Below are positions 49,150-61,861 of a stretch of 64,000 nt of DNA, piece by piece. Source of the DNA: Owenia fusiformis (taxonomy: Eukaryota; Annelida; Polychaeta; Sabellida; Oweniidae); assembly GCA_903813345.2 (NCBI GenBank), contig CAIIXF020000006.1:34137524-34201523 (forward strand), read 5' to 3'. How positions within the stretch are numbered: the first letter of the stretch is position 1; every line of letters begins with the position of its first letter. The translations under genes were made by a program, and so were the position numbers. Under the pieces are notes generated by a model that did no database searches, had not been told where the DNA came from, and saw only the letters and a program-made list of their open reading frames with translations.

Positions 49150-49174
49150 AGTAGCAGAATTTCTTGTTCCTGCA

Positions 49175-49420
49175 AGATAGAAATGAGGTGCATTCAATAG
49201 AAATGAGGTACATTCAATAGAAATGAGGTGCATTCAATAGAAATGAGGTGCATTCAATAGAAATGAGGTGCATTCAATAGAAATGAGGTGCATTCAATAG
49301 AAATGAGGTGCATTCAATAGAAATGAGGTGCATTCAATAGAAATGAGGTGCATTCAATAGAAATGAGGTGCATTCAATAGAAATGAGGTGCATTCAATAG
49401 AAATGAGGTCCATTCAACAA
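49175..49420. repeat. 20-bp minisatellite, ~12 copies, abutting the MRRF acceptor
   Basis: Unit AAATGAGGTGCATTCAATAG repeats about twelve times with only two point variants. On the MRRF strand it lies immediately upstream of the acceptor TCTATCTTGCAG; the unit complement CACCTCATTTCTAT is the start of that pyrimidine tract. Confidence 0.95.
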
Positions 49421-49678
49421 ATTCCATAGAATCATTTGATTGAATCAGTCCACTGGTCGTGGTGATAAATCGTTTTGTGGACAATTATTAAAATTCAAAA
49501 TTCTAATGCTCGTTTGATTATGATATTAGTGACCTTTCCGAGAAATTTCAAACAAATTGTCCAAGGACCTTTCCCACACTATTCTTTTTCTCCATTTTTC
49601 TGTCATACTTTCAGAGGGCTGAAATTCTTTATTCAATAGTGTTTCTATTTCTATCACCACTGTTAGCCTGGTCATATA

Positions 49679-50163
49679 CAGTGCTGGTATATATTAATTG
49701 ATCAGTCGTTTAATTGGCATATTTTTCTTGAAATTTAACATTTAATATCCCAAACTCCCACAAACTGCAGAAAAGTATACACCATAAATCATATTTACCA
49801 GAATGAGTGTCTCTCCAAGTAGACTAAGGGTACTCTATGCCAGGTTTGTTTATTTTGGTAAGCTTGTAAGTGCTCAGAAGCAAATAATTCATGTGCGCAA
49901 AATAATCAAATAATCTGATTGGTTTAAACTTTGCTGCACATGCGCACAATGTGTGCGATGTTTTTTCTATTGATTTCGTTTCGTTTCATGGAGTTTGCGT
50001 TTCAGTGTAACTTCCGCAAAAATGGCGGACCATGGACACAATTAACAGGTAAAATCACTTCAAAATTTCAAGAGAACTTTTTACCTACAGTATAATAGCA
50101 AAACACTCTGTTTAGTTTGAAAACGCACCCTTTATCATTATTTTTTAGTATATATCAGCACTG
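49679..50163. mobile_element. MITE family C, copy 1, 485 bp, TA duplication
   Basis: Ends CAGTGCTGGTATAT and ATATATCAGCACTG, flanked by TA (49677-49678 and 50164-50165). It matches 51983-52591 in inverted orientation over almost all its length (for example GCGCAAAATAATCAAATAAT and AACTTCCGCAAAAATGGCGG). Confidence 0.93.
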
Positions 50164-50165
50164 TA

Positions 50166-51392
50166 AATAAAAGGTGGAACCAACAAAATTGAAAAAAAAT
50201 TTGATGGACAAAGTCACTGACTGGGGACATTATTTCATGTCTGAGACTTAGACATTATTTAATGTCCGAGCTTCGATAGAACGTCACCTCCATCCGTGGA
50301 CAAAATATACTAAACTAAAAAAAATATGTGCTTCCTGTTTCAGCCATTTAGGAAAATTTCTGAGAACTTCAGATCCACGTTGAATAAGATATTAATTTTT
50401 AGGAGATACAGTTTCTTGTACAGTATAATTGTGCTGCTTCCAATTTCCAGGCTTGTCAACTTGAGGTATGAGTACCGTAATCCAAAACCAAATTCGAAAA
50501 TTCAGAACAATACTTTGCACATATGGCGTTCCTGATCAACTATAAAACACTTACCCCCCATAGTGTTATATATCAAAATGTACCTGTTCATATAGGGGTT
50601 CGATTGATCTACATCAAATTTTAGGGAGTCAGGTTACTTTTTGAGATATCAGCGTCCATTTATTGTAACTCGCGTTTGCTACCATTTCCTCAATTCTGAG
50701 ATGACGGGCAAAAGCGTAGTAAACACGCTCACGTCGGAACTATTTTTGACCTACATCGCTATTTTCGTAATTCAAATGAAAGTTGAACTCCTCCTCTTTA
50801 TTTTGATACCAAATAGTGGCATACTAGGTACCCTAGAAACCAACTATGGCGTTATTTAGAACAAAACCACAAGTTTTTAAATGGACTATATAGGGGTCAT
50901 ACCTTTTGGCGGATGGATATGGAACCTCATACCTTGAGACCATCTAACATGAGTGACTTTCTATGTTGAACACATTCCTTCAAATTTTGAACGCCTTACT
51001 GAACACTGGTCAATTTTGGACACCTAAATTTTCCGAGACAATCACGCCTAAGCGTTAGGGTTGACAGGGCTGAATTTCCTTCAATCTTGTCAAAGTCAAA
51101 TGTCAAAAGGGCGATAATAGACAATAATTTGACAAATGATATATTTCTATGAAATACATCTTATGTTATGCTGTAAAATTTGAACAAAATGGATGCTATG
51201 ATATGAATCTTCAATCTAGTATAGAATTGGCTACACAATTACATAGGCTCACTTAGAAATGATTCAATTTACACAAAAGTTTACCTGTACTAATATTCAA
51301 CGTGTGAAGTACGTCACTCGTAATTGAGCACACAGGAGTTGATGACGTATTTCACAAGTAGGATTACAGAAAAACAAAATTGGGCTACATAA
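50166..51392. other. Presumed RBM18/MRRF upstream region
   Basis: Non-coding; no repeat recognised other than weak 'GAACAC..TTTTGGACACC' phrases near 50980-51030 like those at 10730-10860. The RBM18 promoter should lie close to 51393, between the two inverted family C copies. Confidence 0.5.
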
Positions 51393-54300
51393 ATGTCTTC
51401 TACTGCTGCTTCGACGGTAAGAATATCAATATGTCTATTTTAAACTAAAAGAAATGTATGTTTCCTAGCATTGAATGCAGAATTAACTCCCAAGATCAGT
51501 AAAACCTGTCTGTATGAGGAGTTATCTCCTCCGATTTTTTTTCCTTTTTAATTTTTTCCAGCTAGAGTCCATTTCACTGCTTCAGTGCGTCAGTAGAACG
51601 GCAAAAATAAGAAATTGGGAGACCATTGTGCAATAATATATGGAAAAGTATATTCATAATGTACATGAATGACATTTGTATATTTCAGATTTTTTAGTTT
51701 TTTGTGCAATAAGCCTGTGCCGTCTTGTAATTTGAAGAATTTCAGGCATGTTAATCTTATTGAAAATAACATGGCAGAGAAGCATCCAAATATAAGAGGC
51801 CACACACTTTCTAAGCCAAACTAGAAACAATCCAAGATATACAAATGTCATTCATGTTCAATAGGAATATATTTTTCCATATATTATTGCAAAATGATAT
51901 TTTGATTTCTTATTTTATAGCTTTTACTGACGCACTTTAACAGTGAAATGGACTCTAGTCTACAGATAAAACAGAAATCCTACAGTGCTGATATATAATA
52001 ATTAAGGGTGCGTTTTCAAACTAAACAGAGTGCTCCTATCAAAATGAATTTGCCTACATACCCCTGAGACTCTTATCTGATAGATAGAATGCACAAATAA
52101 AACAAAAGTTTTGCTATTATAGGTAAAAAGTCCTCTTGAAATTTCGGAGTGATTTTACCTGTTAATTCTGTCCATGGTCCGCCATTTTTGCGGAAGTTAC
52201 ACTGAAACGCAAACTCCATGAAACGAAACGAAATCACTAGAAAAAACATGGCACACATTGTGCGCATGTGCAGCAAAGTTTAAATCAATCAGATTATTTG
52301 ATTATTTTGCGCACATGATTTATTTGCTTCTGAGCACTTACAAGCTTACCACAATAAACAAACCTGGCAGAGACTACCCTTAGCCTACTCCATTTTGGCG
52401 AAATTTCAGCTCAAACTCGTGACAAATGCATTATACATACGCTGGTGTGAAGCCTTGGAGACACTCATTTTGGTAAATATGATTTATGGGGTATACTTTT
52501 CTGCAGTTTGTGGGAGTTAGGAACATTAAATGTTAAAATTCAAGAAAATATGCCAATTAAACGACTGATCAATTAATATATACCAGCACTGTAGTGACTA
52601 GTTCATATGGTTAAAATAACGAAATAATGAAATGTAACAGTCTACTTATCAGTTTGTTCTATGTCATCCATCCTTACTCACTTCGAGAGCCATGTTAGAT
52701 TTTGAAACTTATGGCTCTCAAACGGAGAAGTGAACAGCTGATCAATAGTGACCTTTGAAATTGAATTAAGTCGATCCGCGGCTTACTTTTGGTCTCTAAC
52801 TGTGTCTTACATCAGTATCATCAATCCGTGTAAGTATTGGAGTGCTGGAGTACTTCTTTTTCGATCAAGACTTGTAAATTGTTCATCGAGTTAAAGTTTT
52901 ACAGACCTATTTCCAATATGGCGGTTTGCTAGTTGCGAGATACGCAACGAACAAAATGAATTTTGAGAATTAGTTAGGGTCGGACAACCTCCGGAGATTT
53001 ACGAAAATGTCCGAGCAGAAACCGCCATATTGGAATTTGGCAGTAAAACGATTCACTCGACTAACAATTACAAGTCTTGATCGAAAAAGAAGTACTCCAG
53101 CGCTCCAATACTTACACGGATTGATGATACTGATGTAAGACACAGTTAGAGACCAAAAGTAAGCCGCGGATCGACTTAATTCGATTTCAAAGGTCACGAT
53201 CATTGAGCTGTCCAAATGCTCCGTGGGAAAGCTATTATATCAAAATCCAAATAGCTTTCGCAGGAAGTAAATCCATCCTGCTAGGTTACATTGTGGAACG
53301 CAGCCAAACACGACAATGAATTTTGTTTCTTTTATTTACACTCCAGTTATACTGGTCTGGAATATGTTGACCAAGATAGATTGTAGCTTTCCCATTTTAT
53401 TTCACTGAGTTTATCCCTTAAGAATATTCTGTCATATATTTTTTTTTATCTTTTCCTTCTTGTTTACATTTTTTCACTCCAGGGATACAGTGATCCTGTT
53501 CCCCTTGATCAGATACCTAATGATGGAGAGGATAATAGATGTCGCCTCTGGATAGGCAATATGGATCAACGAATCACTGAGTAAGTGAGCGTTTTAGCAA
53601 TAACTAGGGTAATTAAGCGTGTGATCGCTCCCCCTAGGCTAAAAGAGTTTCTCACTGATAGACCCATAGGTGAATATTTGAAAGAGGGGTGTATGAAAAT
53701 GGGCATTTTTTAGAACCCCTAAATGAACTCCCAGTTGCAAAAAGAATTCTTATGCATTGAATTTCTTAAACGATAATATAGTATTTACTATAAAAACAAT
53801 TCCTGTCATTCAAGTACTTATTCTGTTTTTGGTTAATGTTCATTATACTATTGCCTGAGTATGAAGGCCAAGTGGTGTCTTGGATCATTGATATCCCTCG
53901 AAAAACAACTGGCTTGGAATAGCAATTTTTCACTCATAATAAATGCCCACCACCTTAGGAAAACTATTTTCCCTCTTCAAAAAGGCCCATGGGTGTTCCT
54001 TTCGAGAACTTTCAAATAAATACCCATGCAAAATAAATGCCCATTGGGCCTATTTGTGAGAAACTCTTGCACAGTGAAAAAACATGTGAGTTTTAAAGTA
54101 CATGTACAGTTATGTCAAATAAGGCCTCAGTATGATGAAAATGATATTATTGTAAATCTCTAACCCTTTATGTCATCTTTTCTTTTATCATTATTCAGAT
54201 TAGCAATGTTAAAAATACTACAGAAGCATGGAGATGTGAAGAAATTCGACTTCCTAACCCATAAAGGAGGTCCACAAATAGGAAAACCTCGAGGTTATTG

Positions 54301-56015
54301 CTTTGTCACATTCAAAACTATAGCAGTAAGTAAAAATGTAATATTGATAAAAAGACTTAAACAGCATTTGATAAATCATTTAATGAAGAAATTGTTCTTA
54401 TTTTATAGAATATTCTCTATTTGCATATGATATGTGACATCACAATAGCTAGAACAATTGATTTACTGGTCTATATTACAGCATGTATGACAGCAAATAA
54501 ATCCAAATAGTTGTGTTTATTGTCTGTTTATCATATTAAAATCGTAACAAAGACCTCTATTTAATGAATTATGTCAAATCTATAACCTCAAATTGTCATT
54601 GCCAAAGACCTCAATCGCTATATGCAATTTTGGTCTTTTAACAATGAACAGAATAAAATTTCCAGTCATATATTACGCCATAAATCATAAAATCTTGGTC
54701 TTTATTCCTCAATTATAGTGTTCACATACTTAAAAGTGTTTGTTGTACATAGCCCATTTACAAAAATTGAGCCTATATTGTGTTTACTGACTTTCAGGTG
54801 TTTCATACTCTACACATTGTATTGATTTTGTTTTCATTTCCATTTTGCCATAACTCATGATAATAACATATACTTTCATGATAATATGACAAATACAGTC
54901 ATGATAATATAACATATACTTTCAGGATGCCATGAAGGTTCAAAAAGCTTTAGATGGAAAAATGGCGTTATCAAGAAAATTGGTTGTTCGCTCAGCAAAT
55001 TCTTCACAAGAGGTAGTATTCTTTATCCGTCATCTATTTTTAGGCTCGTGTAATTAAAACATGCAACCTTGTCCATCATCTATTTTTAGGCTCATTTTTA
55101 TTATATTGCAATTAAAATATGTAACCTGTGTCTGGCATTGAGCATTAAGAGACTGAAATGCTGTATTGTCACCTTATTTTGGTTTGAAAGAAGTGGTATC
55201 GATATGGAGAACTTTTTGAACATGCGTTTCTCTTAAACCAGTCATAAAAAATCAGTGTCAATACCAATTACAAAGTTATCTGATTTTAATGATTTTACAG
55301 AAATCCACTTTTTAAGCTATTAATATCCCAAAATGGGGCAAAACACCAAATTGCTAGTATATAGCAACAAATTAAAACAATTTACAAAAATATCATTTGA
55401 ACATTGGAAAATCAATTAAAAAGTTAATCTCAGACGTTAAATGTTTTATATTTTGTGTATTGAAATTCATTTCAGGTCCCTGAATCAAGTTCTAGTAGTT
55501 CAACTGTAGGAAGCACAAATGGGTAAGATCTACTACATGTATGCAATAATCCACACACCCCAGAGAGTTTTGATTTTCCAATGAAGTATCTGGAGTCTTA
55601 TGTAACTATCATCGTTATTCATAATAGTGATGTTATGAATTTGGTATTCATGATGATTCATATACTATATTCTCTATTTTCAATGATCCCCAGATAAAAG
55701 CTTACATTCTGCTGCAATATTCCAACCACATCAGTTGTCTTACCCTGTCAATTTGACCAAAGATTGTTATATGAAATAAAATTGAACATAAGTCTGTTAT
55801 GTACTTCCAGTACTTCTTCAAAAATCAAAGACATTGAAGCCAAGCTGAAACTGATGGAACACACACAGAAGGAGTTCACAATTCTATATAACCCAACTGG
55901 CAGAATAGCAGACCAGAAATCAAACTCTCAATCCACCAATAAAAATAATCCCAAACCATATAACAGGAACACTTATGGTACAAAGGATTCTAGACCCAAA
56001 TTAAAACGGTTATGA
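51393..56015 (+). CDS. RBM18: RNA-binding motif protein 18
   Basis: RBM18 is a small conserved single-RRM protein of unclear role. Exons: 51393-51416, 53483-53580, 54199-54325, 54926-55012, 55476-55522, 55811-56015; 195 residues (human 190). The first coding exon has only eight codons (MSSTAAST). The RRM covers about residues 27-105, with RNP2 [26 protein letters not shown], and RNP1 [10 protein letters not shown]. The C-terminal part [15 protein letters not shown] matches the family's short helix. Intron 1 (2.07 kb) is filled with three foldback elements. Confidence 0.95.
51562..51959. mobile_element. MITE, ~398 bp, in RBM18 intron 1
   Basis: CTAGAGTCCATTTCACTG and CAGTGAAATGGACTCTAG are exact complements at the two ends. 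Inside, TGCAATAATATATGGAAAA and its complement TTTTCCATATATTATTGCA also pair. Confidence 0.92.
51983..52591. mobile_element. MITE family C, copy 2, 609 bp, TA duplication, inverted to copy 1
   Basis: Ends CAGTGCTGATATAT and TATATACCAGCACTG, flanked by TA at 51981-51982 and 52592-52593. Two extra blocks (about 52060-52110 and 52395-52450) are absent from copy 1, so copy 1 is the shorter derivative. Confidence 0.93.
52669..53272. mobile_element. Foldback element, ~600 bp, in RBM18 intron 1
   Basis: AATTAAGTCGATCCGCGGCTTACTTTTGG-type left arm (52770 on) recurs inverted at 53150-53190; ACTTCTTTTTCGATCAAGACTT pairs with 53072-53095; CCAATATGGCGGTTT pairs with AAACCGCCATATTGG. The outer ~70 bp of the arms are diverged. 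The right end is repeated at window position 1-77. Confidence 0.9.
53641..54072. mobile_element. Foldback/MITE, ~430 bp, RBM18 intron 2
   Basis: AAGAGTTTCTCAC (53645) and GTGAGAAACTCTT (54057) are complementary, with further pairing of AGACCCATAGGTG-like and CATTGGGCCTATT sequence inside. Moderately degenerate. Confidence 0.65.
55195..55266. mobile_element. Short family A remnant, RBM18 intron 4
   Basis: GGTATCGATATGGAGAACTT...TCTCTTAAACCAGTCAT repeats the terminal sequence of 8533-9227, and CAATACC closes it at 55260-55266. About 72 bp remain. Confidence 0.7.
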
Positions 56016-56453
56016 ACTCCCTTAATGAATCTCAAGGAGCAGATAATATTATATTAAAGGTGCTACAAATAGTGCAGGGGGGCCATTCAACGATCATCGA
56101 CAAGTGTCAAAATATATTTAGGTTTGGATATTTCATCAAGACTAACATATATTTTCATTATCTACAAAGAAACCCTCTGGATGAACATTATTTCAGCTGA
56201 TATTCCTCTTGAAACATGGTGGATCTTAAAAATCTATAAGTGGGACTCCCTTTATAGAAGCTTTGAATTGAATTTACACTTCTTAATGCTGAAATTGATA
56301 GTTTATACATACATTTTATGAAAATAGGTATGTCAAAGAAGGTATTAAGCCAAATATTGACCTGATAGCTCAGAAAAAATAAAAATTTTCGAATTTTCTC
56401 TCTACAGTCCTTATTGCCCCTTTAATATATGTAAGGCTCACTCCATATTTTAC

Positions 56454-57085
56454 ATGTCAAGTGAAGCAAGTGTATTCTGTCTGCCAGAAGCAATTTGTGT
56501 ATGATGTCAAGTGAAGCAGTTCTTGTATGATGTCAAGTGAAGCAGTTTGTATATGATGTCAAGTGAAGCAGTTCTTGTATGATGTCAAGTGAAGCATTTT
56601 TGCATGATGTCAAGTGAAGCAGTTCTCATGTGATGCCAAGTGAAGCATTTTTTGTATGATTCCAAGTGAAGTAATTTGTGTATGACATCAAGTGAAGCAA
56701 TATGTGTATGATGTCAAGTGAAGCAGTTCTTGTATGATGTCAAGTGAAGCAGTTCTCATGTGATGCCAAGTGAAGCATTTTTTGTATGATTCCAAGTTAA
56801 GTAATTTGTGTATGATGTCAAGTGATTGAAGCAGTTCTTTTATGATGTCAGTTGAAGCAGTTTGTGTATGATGTCAAGTGAACCAGTTCTCATATGATGT
56901 CAAGGAAACCAATTTGTGTATGATGTCAAGTGAATGAAGCAGTTGTTGTATGATGTCAAGGGAATCAGACGTCAGGTGAAGCAATTTGTGTATGATGTCA
57001 AGTGAATGAAGCAGTTGTATGATATCAAGTAAAGTTTGTGTATGATGTCAAGTGAATGAAGCAGTTCTTGTATGATGTCAATTGA
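56454..57085. repeat. ~26-bp degenerate tandem repeat, >20 copies, 3' of RBM18
   Basis: Variants of GATGTCAAGTGAAGCAGTTC TTGTAT run through 600 bp with frequent indels and longer internal duplications (for example the block around 56600-56680 is repeated at 56725-56800). Confidence 0.9.
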
Positions 57086-57119
57086 CCTTCAATCAGATTC
57101 AAGTATTTTGTTTATGGAT

Positions 57120-57540
57120 ATTGTTGTCATGTATATAAGGGTTATGTACTGGGAGGTTTTGGATATGGGGTTTATCCAGAGGGAGATATGCATATCTACC
57201 TGAGGGACCGAAGGTAGATGTGCATGTCTCACGAGGGATGACCCCAATATCCAAACCGACCGTACATAACTGCTTTATCCTATACCAAGTAGAGTTTTCA
57301 GGGGCATATGGCCCTTTCAATAGTACAAGGTGCAAAAAAACAAATCATTCATATGCAAAGTCATTTTATTGCATTACCGGAAGCGGGAAGATATGCACCG
57401 GAAGCGGGAAGATATGCACCGAAGCGGGAGATATGGCGGGAGATATGGAGGTTCTGGATATGGAAACCTCAAAATCAGGATACGGGATATATCTTACCAA
57501 CTTATCTCCCTAAAACTCTACTTGGCATAGGATAATTCGT
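57120..57540. mobile_element. Nested inverted repeats, possible MITE
   Basis: GTTATGTACTGGGAGGTTTTGGATAT (57141) is inverted at 57245-57275, and ACCAAGTAGAGTTTTCAGG (57284) pairs with CCTAAAACTCTACTTGGCA near 57510. A 21-bp unit GGAAGCGGGAAGATATGCACC is repeated at 57379-57421. Confidence 0.6.
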
Positions 57541-58309
57541 CTTATTCAATCATATAAAAGTGATATTAGACATGATAGAGAGGTGATATGGGGGACAACA
57601 AATATACAATAACACATTGCTGTATATGTATAGATATGTCATGTAATTTTTATTCATTTGCAATAAAACCTCAAAAAATAACTCGCAATTTTATCTAATA
57701 GAAATTTATTAAATATGTTGAGATCATTAACAGAAACTTTGTAAAGTTAAGAATTCCTAACTGATGCTGTCCCCAGCTCCGATTTCGGTGATCGGCTAGT
57801 AAAAAAGGTTTGAGGGTATCATTTTGTTCCAGACACTCTCTAGAGTAAATTATCCTAACTTGAGTAAAAATGTGTGGTAAGTAAATTCGCTATGGGCAGT
57901 TAAAGAGGCGCCATCTATTCATTTTCAAACAGGGGGTAGGGGTATAAAATAATTTTTAACACATTTTAATAGTAAAAAGACATTGAAATACTAATAAAAT
58001 CTTATCAAAAACATTATTTACAACCAGTATGAATTTTCTTGTGTGAATTAGGGTGAAAATAAGGGCATATTTTGAAATTCACTACAGGGGCGCCACCTAT
58101 TTTCATACTTCTACCACGTGTAATAACTTATTTTAGATTCGTTAAGGTACGAAATGTACTGAAAAAATTCATTCTGAAGGACCTATATATGTTCATACCA
58201 CATAATTAAAATTGGATCAATAGCTTTTGTATTGGCGGCGAAAATAATTATTGAAATTAAAAATTGTGGCATCATGCAGGATAGGGGTGTCAACATCTCA
58301 CATGATTAA

Positions 58310-59040
58310 CTTCCAAAATATGGAGCATATGTATCTCAAATGTACTCAAAATGGTGTATGTACTCTTGCTTTGTCATAATATTACTAATAAGAAGTAGAA
58401 AAATGATTGTACATTTTAAAAAATATTGATTCTCATTTTGGCTTCTGACATCCCAGGGGTGACCATATCTCACCTTAATAACTTCCAAAATATGAAGCAT
58501 ATGTATCTCAAATGTACTCAAAATGGTGTATGTACTCTTGATTTGTCATAATATTACTAATAAGAAGTAGAAAAATGATTGCATATTTTTAAAAATATTA
58601 ATTCTCATTTTGGCTTCTGACGTCCCAGGGGTGACCATATCTCACCTTAATAACTTCCAAAATATGGAGCATATGTATCTCAAATGTACTCAAAATGGTG
58701 TATGTACTCTTGCTTTGTCATAATATTATACTAATAAGAAGATTATACATTTAGAAAATTTTAATTTTAGCTTCTGACGTCCCTCAATAACTTCTAAAAT
58801 TATGTAACATATTCAACTCAAATATACCAAAAAAGGGGGCATATGGACTTGCTTTGTCATCATATTATTCATGAGATGTAGAAAAAATTATTAGACCTTT
58901 TTTGAATTGAAATTTTCATTTTAGCTTCCGAATCTGACATCCCAGGGGCAACTATATCTCACCTTGATATAACTCTCACGATATGCAACATATGCATCTC
59001 AAATGCGTGCCCAAAATGGTATAAATATAGTCTTGTTTTG
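58310..59040. repeat. 172-bp tandem repeats, left arm (~3-4 copies)
   Basis: Units contain ACTTCCAAAATATGGAGCAT, CAAATGTACTCAAAATGGTG, CTTTGTCATAATATTACTAA and ATTTTGGCTTCTGACGTCCC. The outer copies are near-identical; the inner one or two (58740-59040) are diverged. Confidence 0.9.
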
Positions 59041-60059
59041 TCATATTTATTGAGATTCATGAAATCAGAAGTTCAGAATTTATGGATTGGACTGTCTCCC
59101 CTACAGGCTTCAGCTACATATAGTCCAGAGACATTAAGATCTACTTTCAAATATTTGCATCTTCTCCCCAAACACTCCTTATATTACAGGAACAATGGAC
59201 GATGAGTCTTTTGCTTGCCTTGGATGCAACATCTTTTGTATACTGGTAGCCTATCAGTAGTGTGAGTAGCCTAGCCTCATTTACCAAAATTGGCCCCTTA
59301 ACCCCAAATCTGACCCGAAATTTTGAAAATATCCTGAAAAATTAGGTCTAAAAGGCGCATTTATGCCCAAACATACACCAAACTGTCCCACTGCTAAATT
59401 ACAAGGGCAATAAGTCGCTTCTAATCCTGATTGACATTCTCTAGTTTGCATGGTTTGTCATGTTGTGCTATATTGTTATTGCCCAATCTCAACAATTGTA
59501 TTCACTGTATGGCCTACCGTGCCAAGAATAATGCAATCATTCCAAAAGCTAAGCTCTTCTTTGGGACCCTAGAAGTGTGGGACATCACAATCATAGTTTT
59601 ATATTTCATTACAATCAATGTATGTTGTATGACAAACATGCAAACTAGAGAATGTTAATGTGGCTAGAAAGATTTATCATTACAAAGAGCTCCTTTTCCC
59701 CATATTTTACATACTAAAAATCCCTTAATTCAGTGTATAATCCAAGGTGCATATATTGCAGGCCACAGGATAACATATTAACACCTTACATTAGCAGTTG
59801 CCATTACTTCATAAATGGAGTAAAGTACTCCCACTATTGACAGGCTAAAAGGATTCCTGTATGGATTACAAAAGATGTTGGGTACAAGGTATGCAAGGGA
59901 ATAATCTCATCCATTGTACTTGTAAAGGGTGTTTGGGGAGCAGATGCAAATATTTGAAAGCAGATATTATTTGCCCTGAATTATATGTAGCTGTAGAGGA
60001 GACAGTCAAAATCCATTGATTCTGAACTGTTGATTTTATGATTCTCAATAAATATGACA

Positions 60060-61320
60060 AAACAAGACTATATTTATACCATTTTGAGCACACATTTGAG
60101 ATGCATATGTTGCATATCGTGAGAGTTATCAAGGTGAGATAGCCCCTGGGACACCAGAGGCTAAAATTAAAATTTATAAAAAATGCAATCATTTTTCTAC
60201 ATTTCATTAGTAATATGAAAAAGACAGGACTTTTCTGAGAATATTTGAGGATTATATGTTACATATCTTAGAAGTTATTATTATTATTATATGGTGCGAT
60301 ATGATTACCCAGGAACGTAAGAAGCTAAAATTAAAATTTTTGAAATATATAATCATTTAATTTTTCTACTTCTTCTTAGTAATATTATGAAAAAGCAAGA
60401 GTACATACACCTTTTTGAGTACATTTGAGATACATATGCTCCATATTTTGGAAGTTATTAAGGTGAGATATGGTCACCCCTGGGACGCCAGAAGCCAAAA
60501 TGAGAATAAATATTATTTTAAATGTACAATTATTTTTCTACTTCTTATTAGTAATATTATGACAAAGCAAGAGTACATACACCATTTTGAGTACATTTGA
60601 GATACATATGCTCCATATTTTGGAAGTTATTAAGGTGAGATATGGTCACCCCTGGGACGTCAGAAGCCAAAATGAGAATCAATATTTTTTAAAATGTACA
60701 ATCATTTTTCTACTTCTTATTAGTAATATTATGACAAAGCAAGAGTACATACACCATTTTGAGTACATTTGAGATACATATGCTCCATATTTTGGAAGTT
60801 ATTAAGGTGAGATATGGTCACCCCTGGGACGTCAGAAGCCAAAATGAGAATCAATATTTTTTAAAATGTACAATCATTTTTCTACTTCTTATTAGTAATA
60901 TTATGACAAAGCAAGAGTACATACACCATTTTGAGTACATTTGAGATACATATGCTCCATATTTTGGAAGTTATTAAGGTGAGATATGGTCACCCCTGGG
61001 ACGTCAGAAGCCAAAATGAGAATTAATATTTTTAAAAATATGCAATCATTTTTCTACTTCTTATTAGTAATATTATGACAAATCAAGAGTACATACACCA
61101 TTTTGAGTACATTTGAGATACATATGCTTCATATTTTGGAAGTTATTAAGGTGAGATATGGTCACCCCTGGGACGTCAGAAGCCAAAATGAGAATCAATA
61201 TTTTTTAAAATGTACAATCATTTTTCTACTTCTTATTAGTAATATTATGACAAAGCAAGAGTACATACACCATTTTGAGTACATTTGAGATACATATGCT
61301 CCATATTTTGGAAGTTAATC
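60060..61320. repeat. 172-bp tandem repeats, right arm (~7 copies), inverted
   Basis: Same unit as the left arm, on the other strand. Five to six copies (60415-61320) are nearly identical and repeat every 172 bases; inner copies are diverged. The arm has about three more copies than the left. Confidence 0.92.
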
Positions 61321-61861
61321 ATGTGAGATGTTGACACCCCTATCCTGCATGATGCCACAATTTTTAATTTCAATAATTATTTTCGCCGCCAATACAAAAG
61401 CTATTGATCCAATTTTAAGTATGTGGTATGAACATATATAGGTCCTTCAGAATGAATTTTTTCAGTACATTTCGTACCTTAACGAATCTAAAATAAGTTA
61501 TTACACGTGGTAGAAGTATGAAAATAGGTGGCGCCCCTGTAGTGAATTTCAAAATATGCCCTTATTTTCACCCTAATTCACACAAGAAAATTCATACTGG
61601 TTGTAAATAATGTTTTTGATAAGATTTTATTAGTATTTCAATGTCTTTTTACTATTAAAATGTGTTAAAAATTATTTTATACCCCTACCCCCTGTTTGAA
61701 AATGAATAGATGGCGCCTCTTTAACTGCCCATAGCGAATTTACTTACCACACATTTTTACTCAAGTTAGGATAATTTACTCTAGAGAGTGTCTGGAACAA
61801 AATGATACCCTCAAACCTTTTTTACTAGCCGATCACCGAAATCGGAGCTGGGGACAGCATC

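Larger units (their letters stand above)
57763..61861. mobile_element. 4.1-kb giant inverted-repeat (foldback) element
   Basis: The sequence starting GATGCTGTCCCCAGCTCCGA at 57763 reappears as its complement ending at 61861. The outer ~550 bp of each arm look almost identical (one difference noted: CACATAATTAAA against CACATACTTAAA). The arms then enter 172-bp tandem repeats and stay related to a centre at about 59180-59930. No ORF of recognisable transposase was seen. The structure recalls Drosophila FB/Galileo foldback elements, whose long TIRs contain tandem repeats; kinship is inference. A target duplication is not evident. Confidence 0.92.

Noticed and set aside
49679-52591. A single 2.9-kb transposon enclosing RBM18 exon 1
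   Set aside because: Each arm has its own pair of TIRs and TA duplications, so these are two separate inverted MITE insertions.
56454-57085. Regular short repeats that could suggest a CRISPR array
   Set aside because: There are no unique spacers of constant size, and the context is an animal nuclear genome; it is a degenerate minisatellite.
60415-61288. Series of near-identical 61-residue ORFs (MSTFEIHMLHILEV...) on the right arm and one on the left arm
   Set aside because: They are produced by the 172-bp tandem repeat; the period is not a multiple of three, each ORF overlaps the next by 14 bases in a new frame, and no start context or family similarity supports coding.
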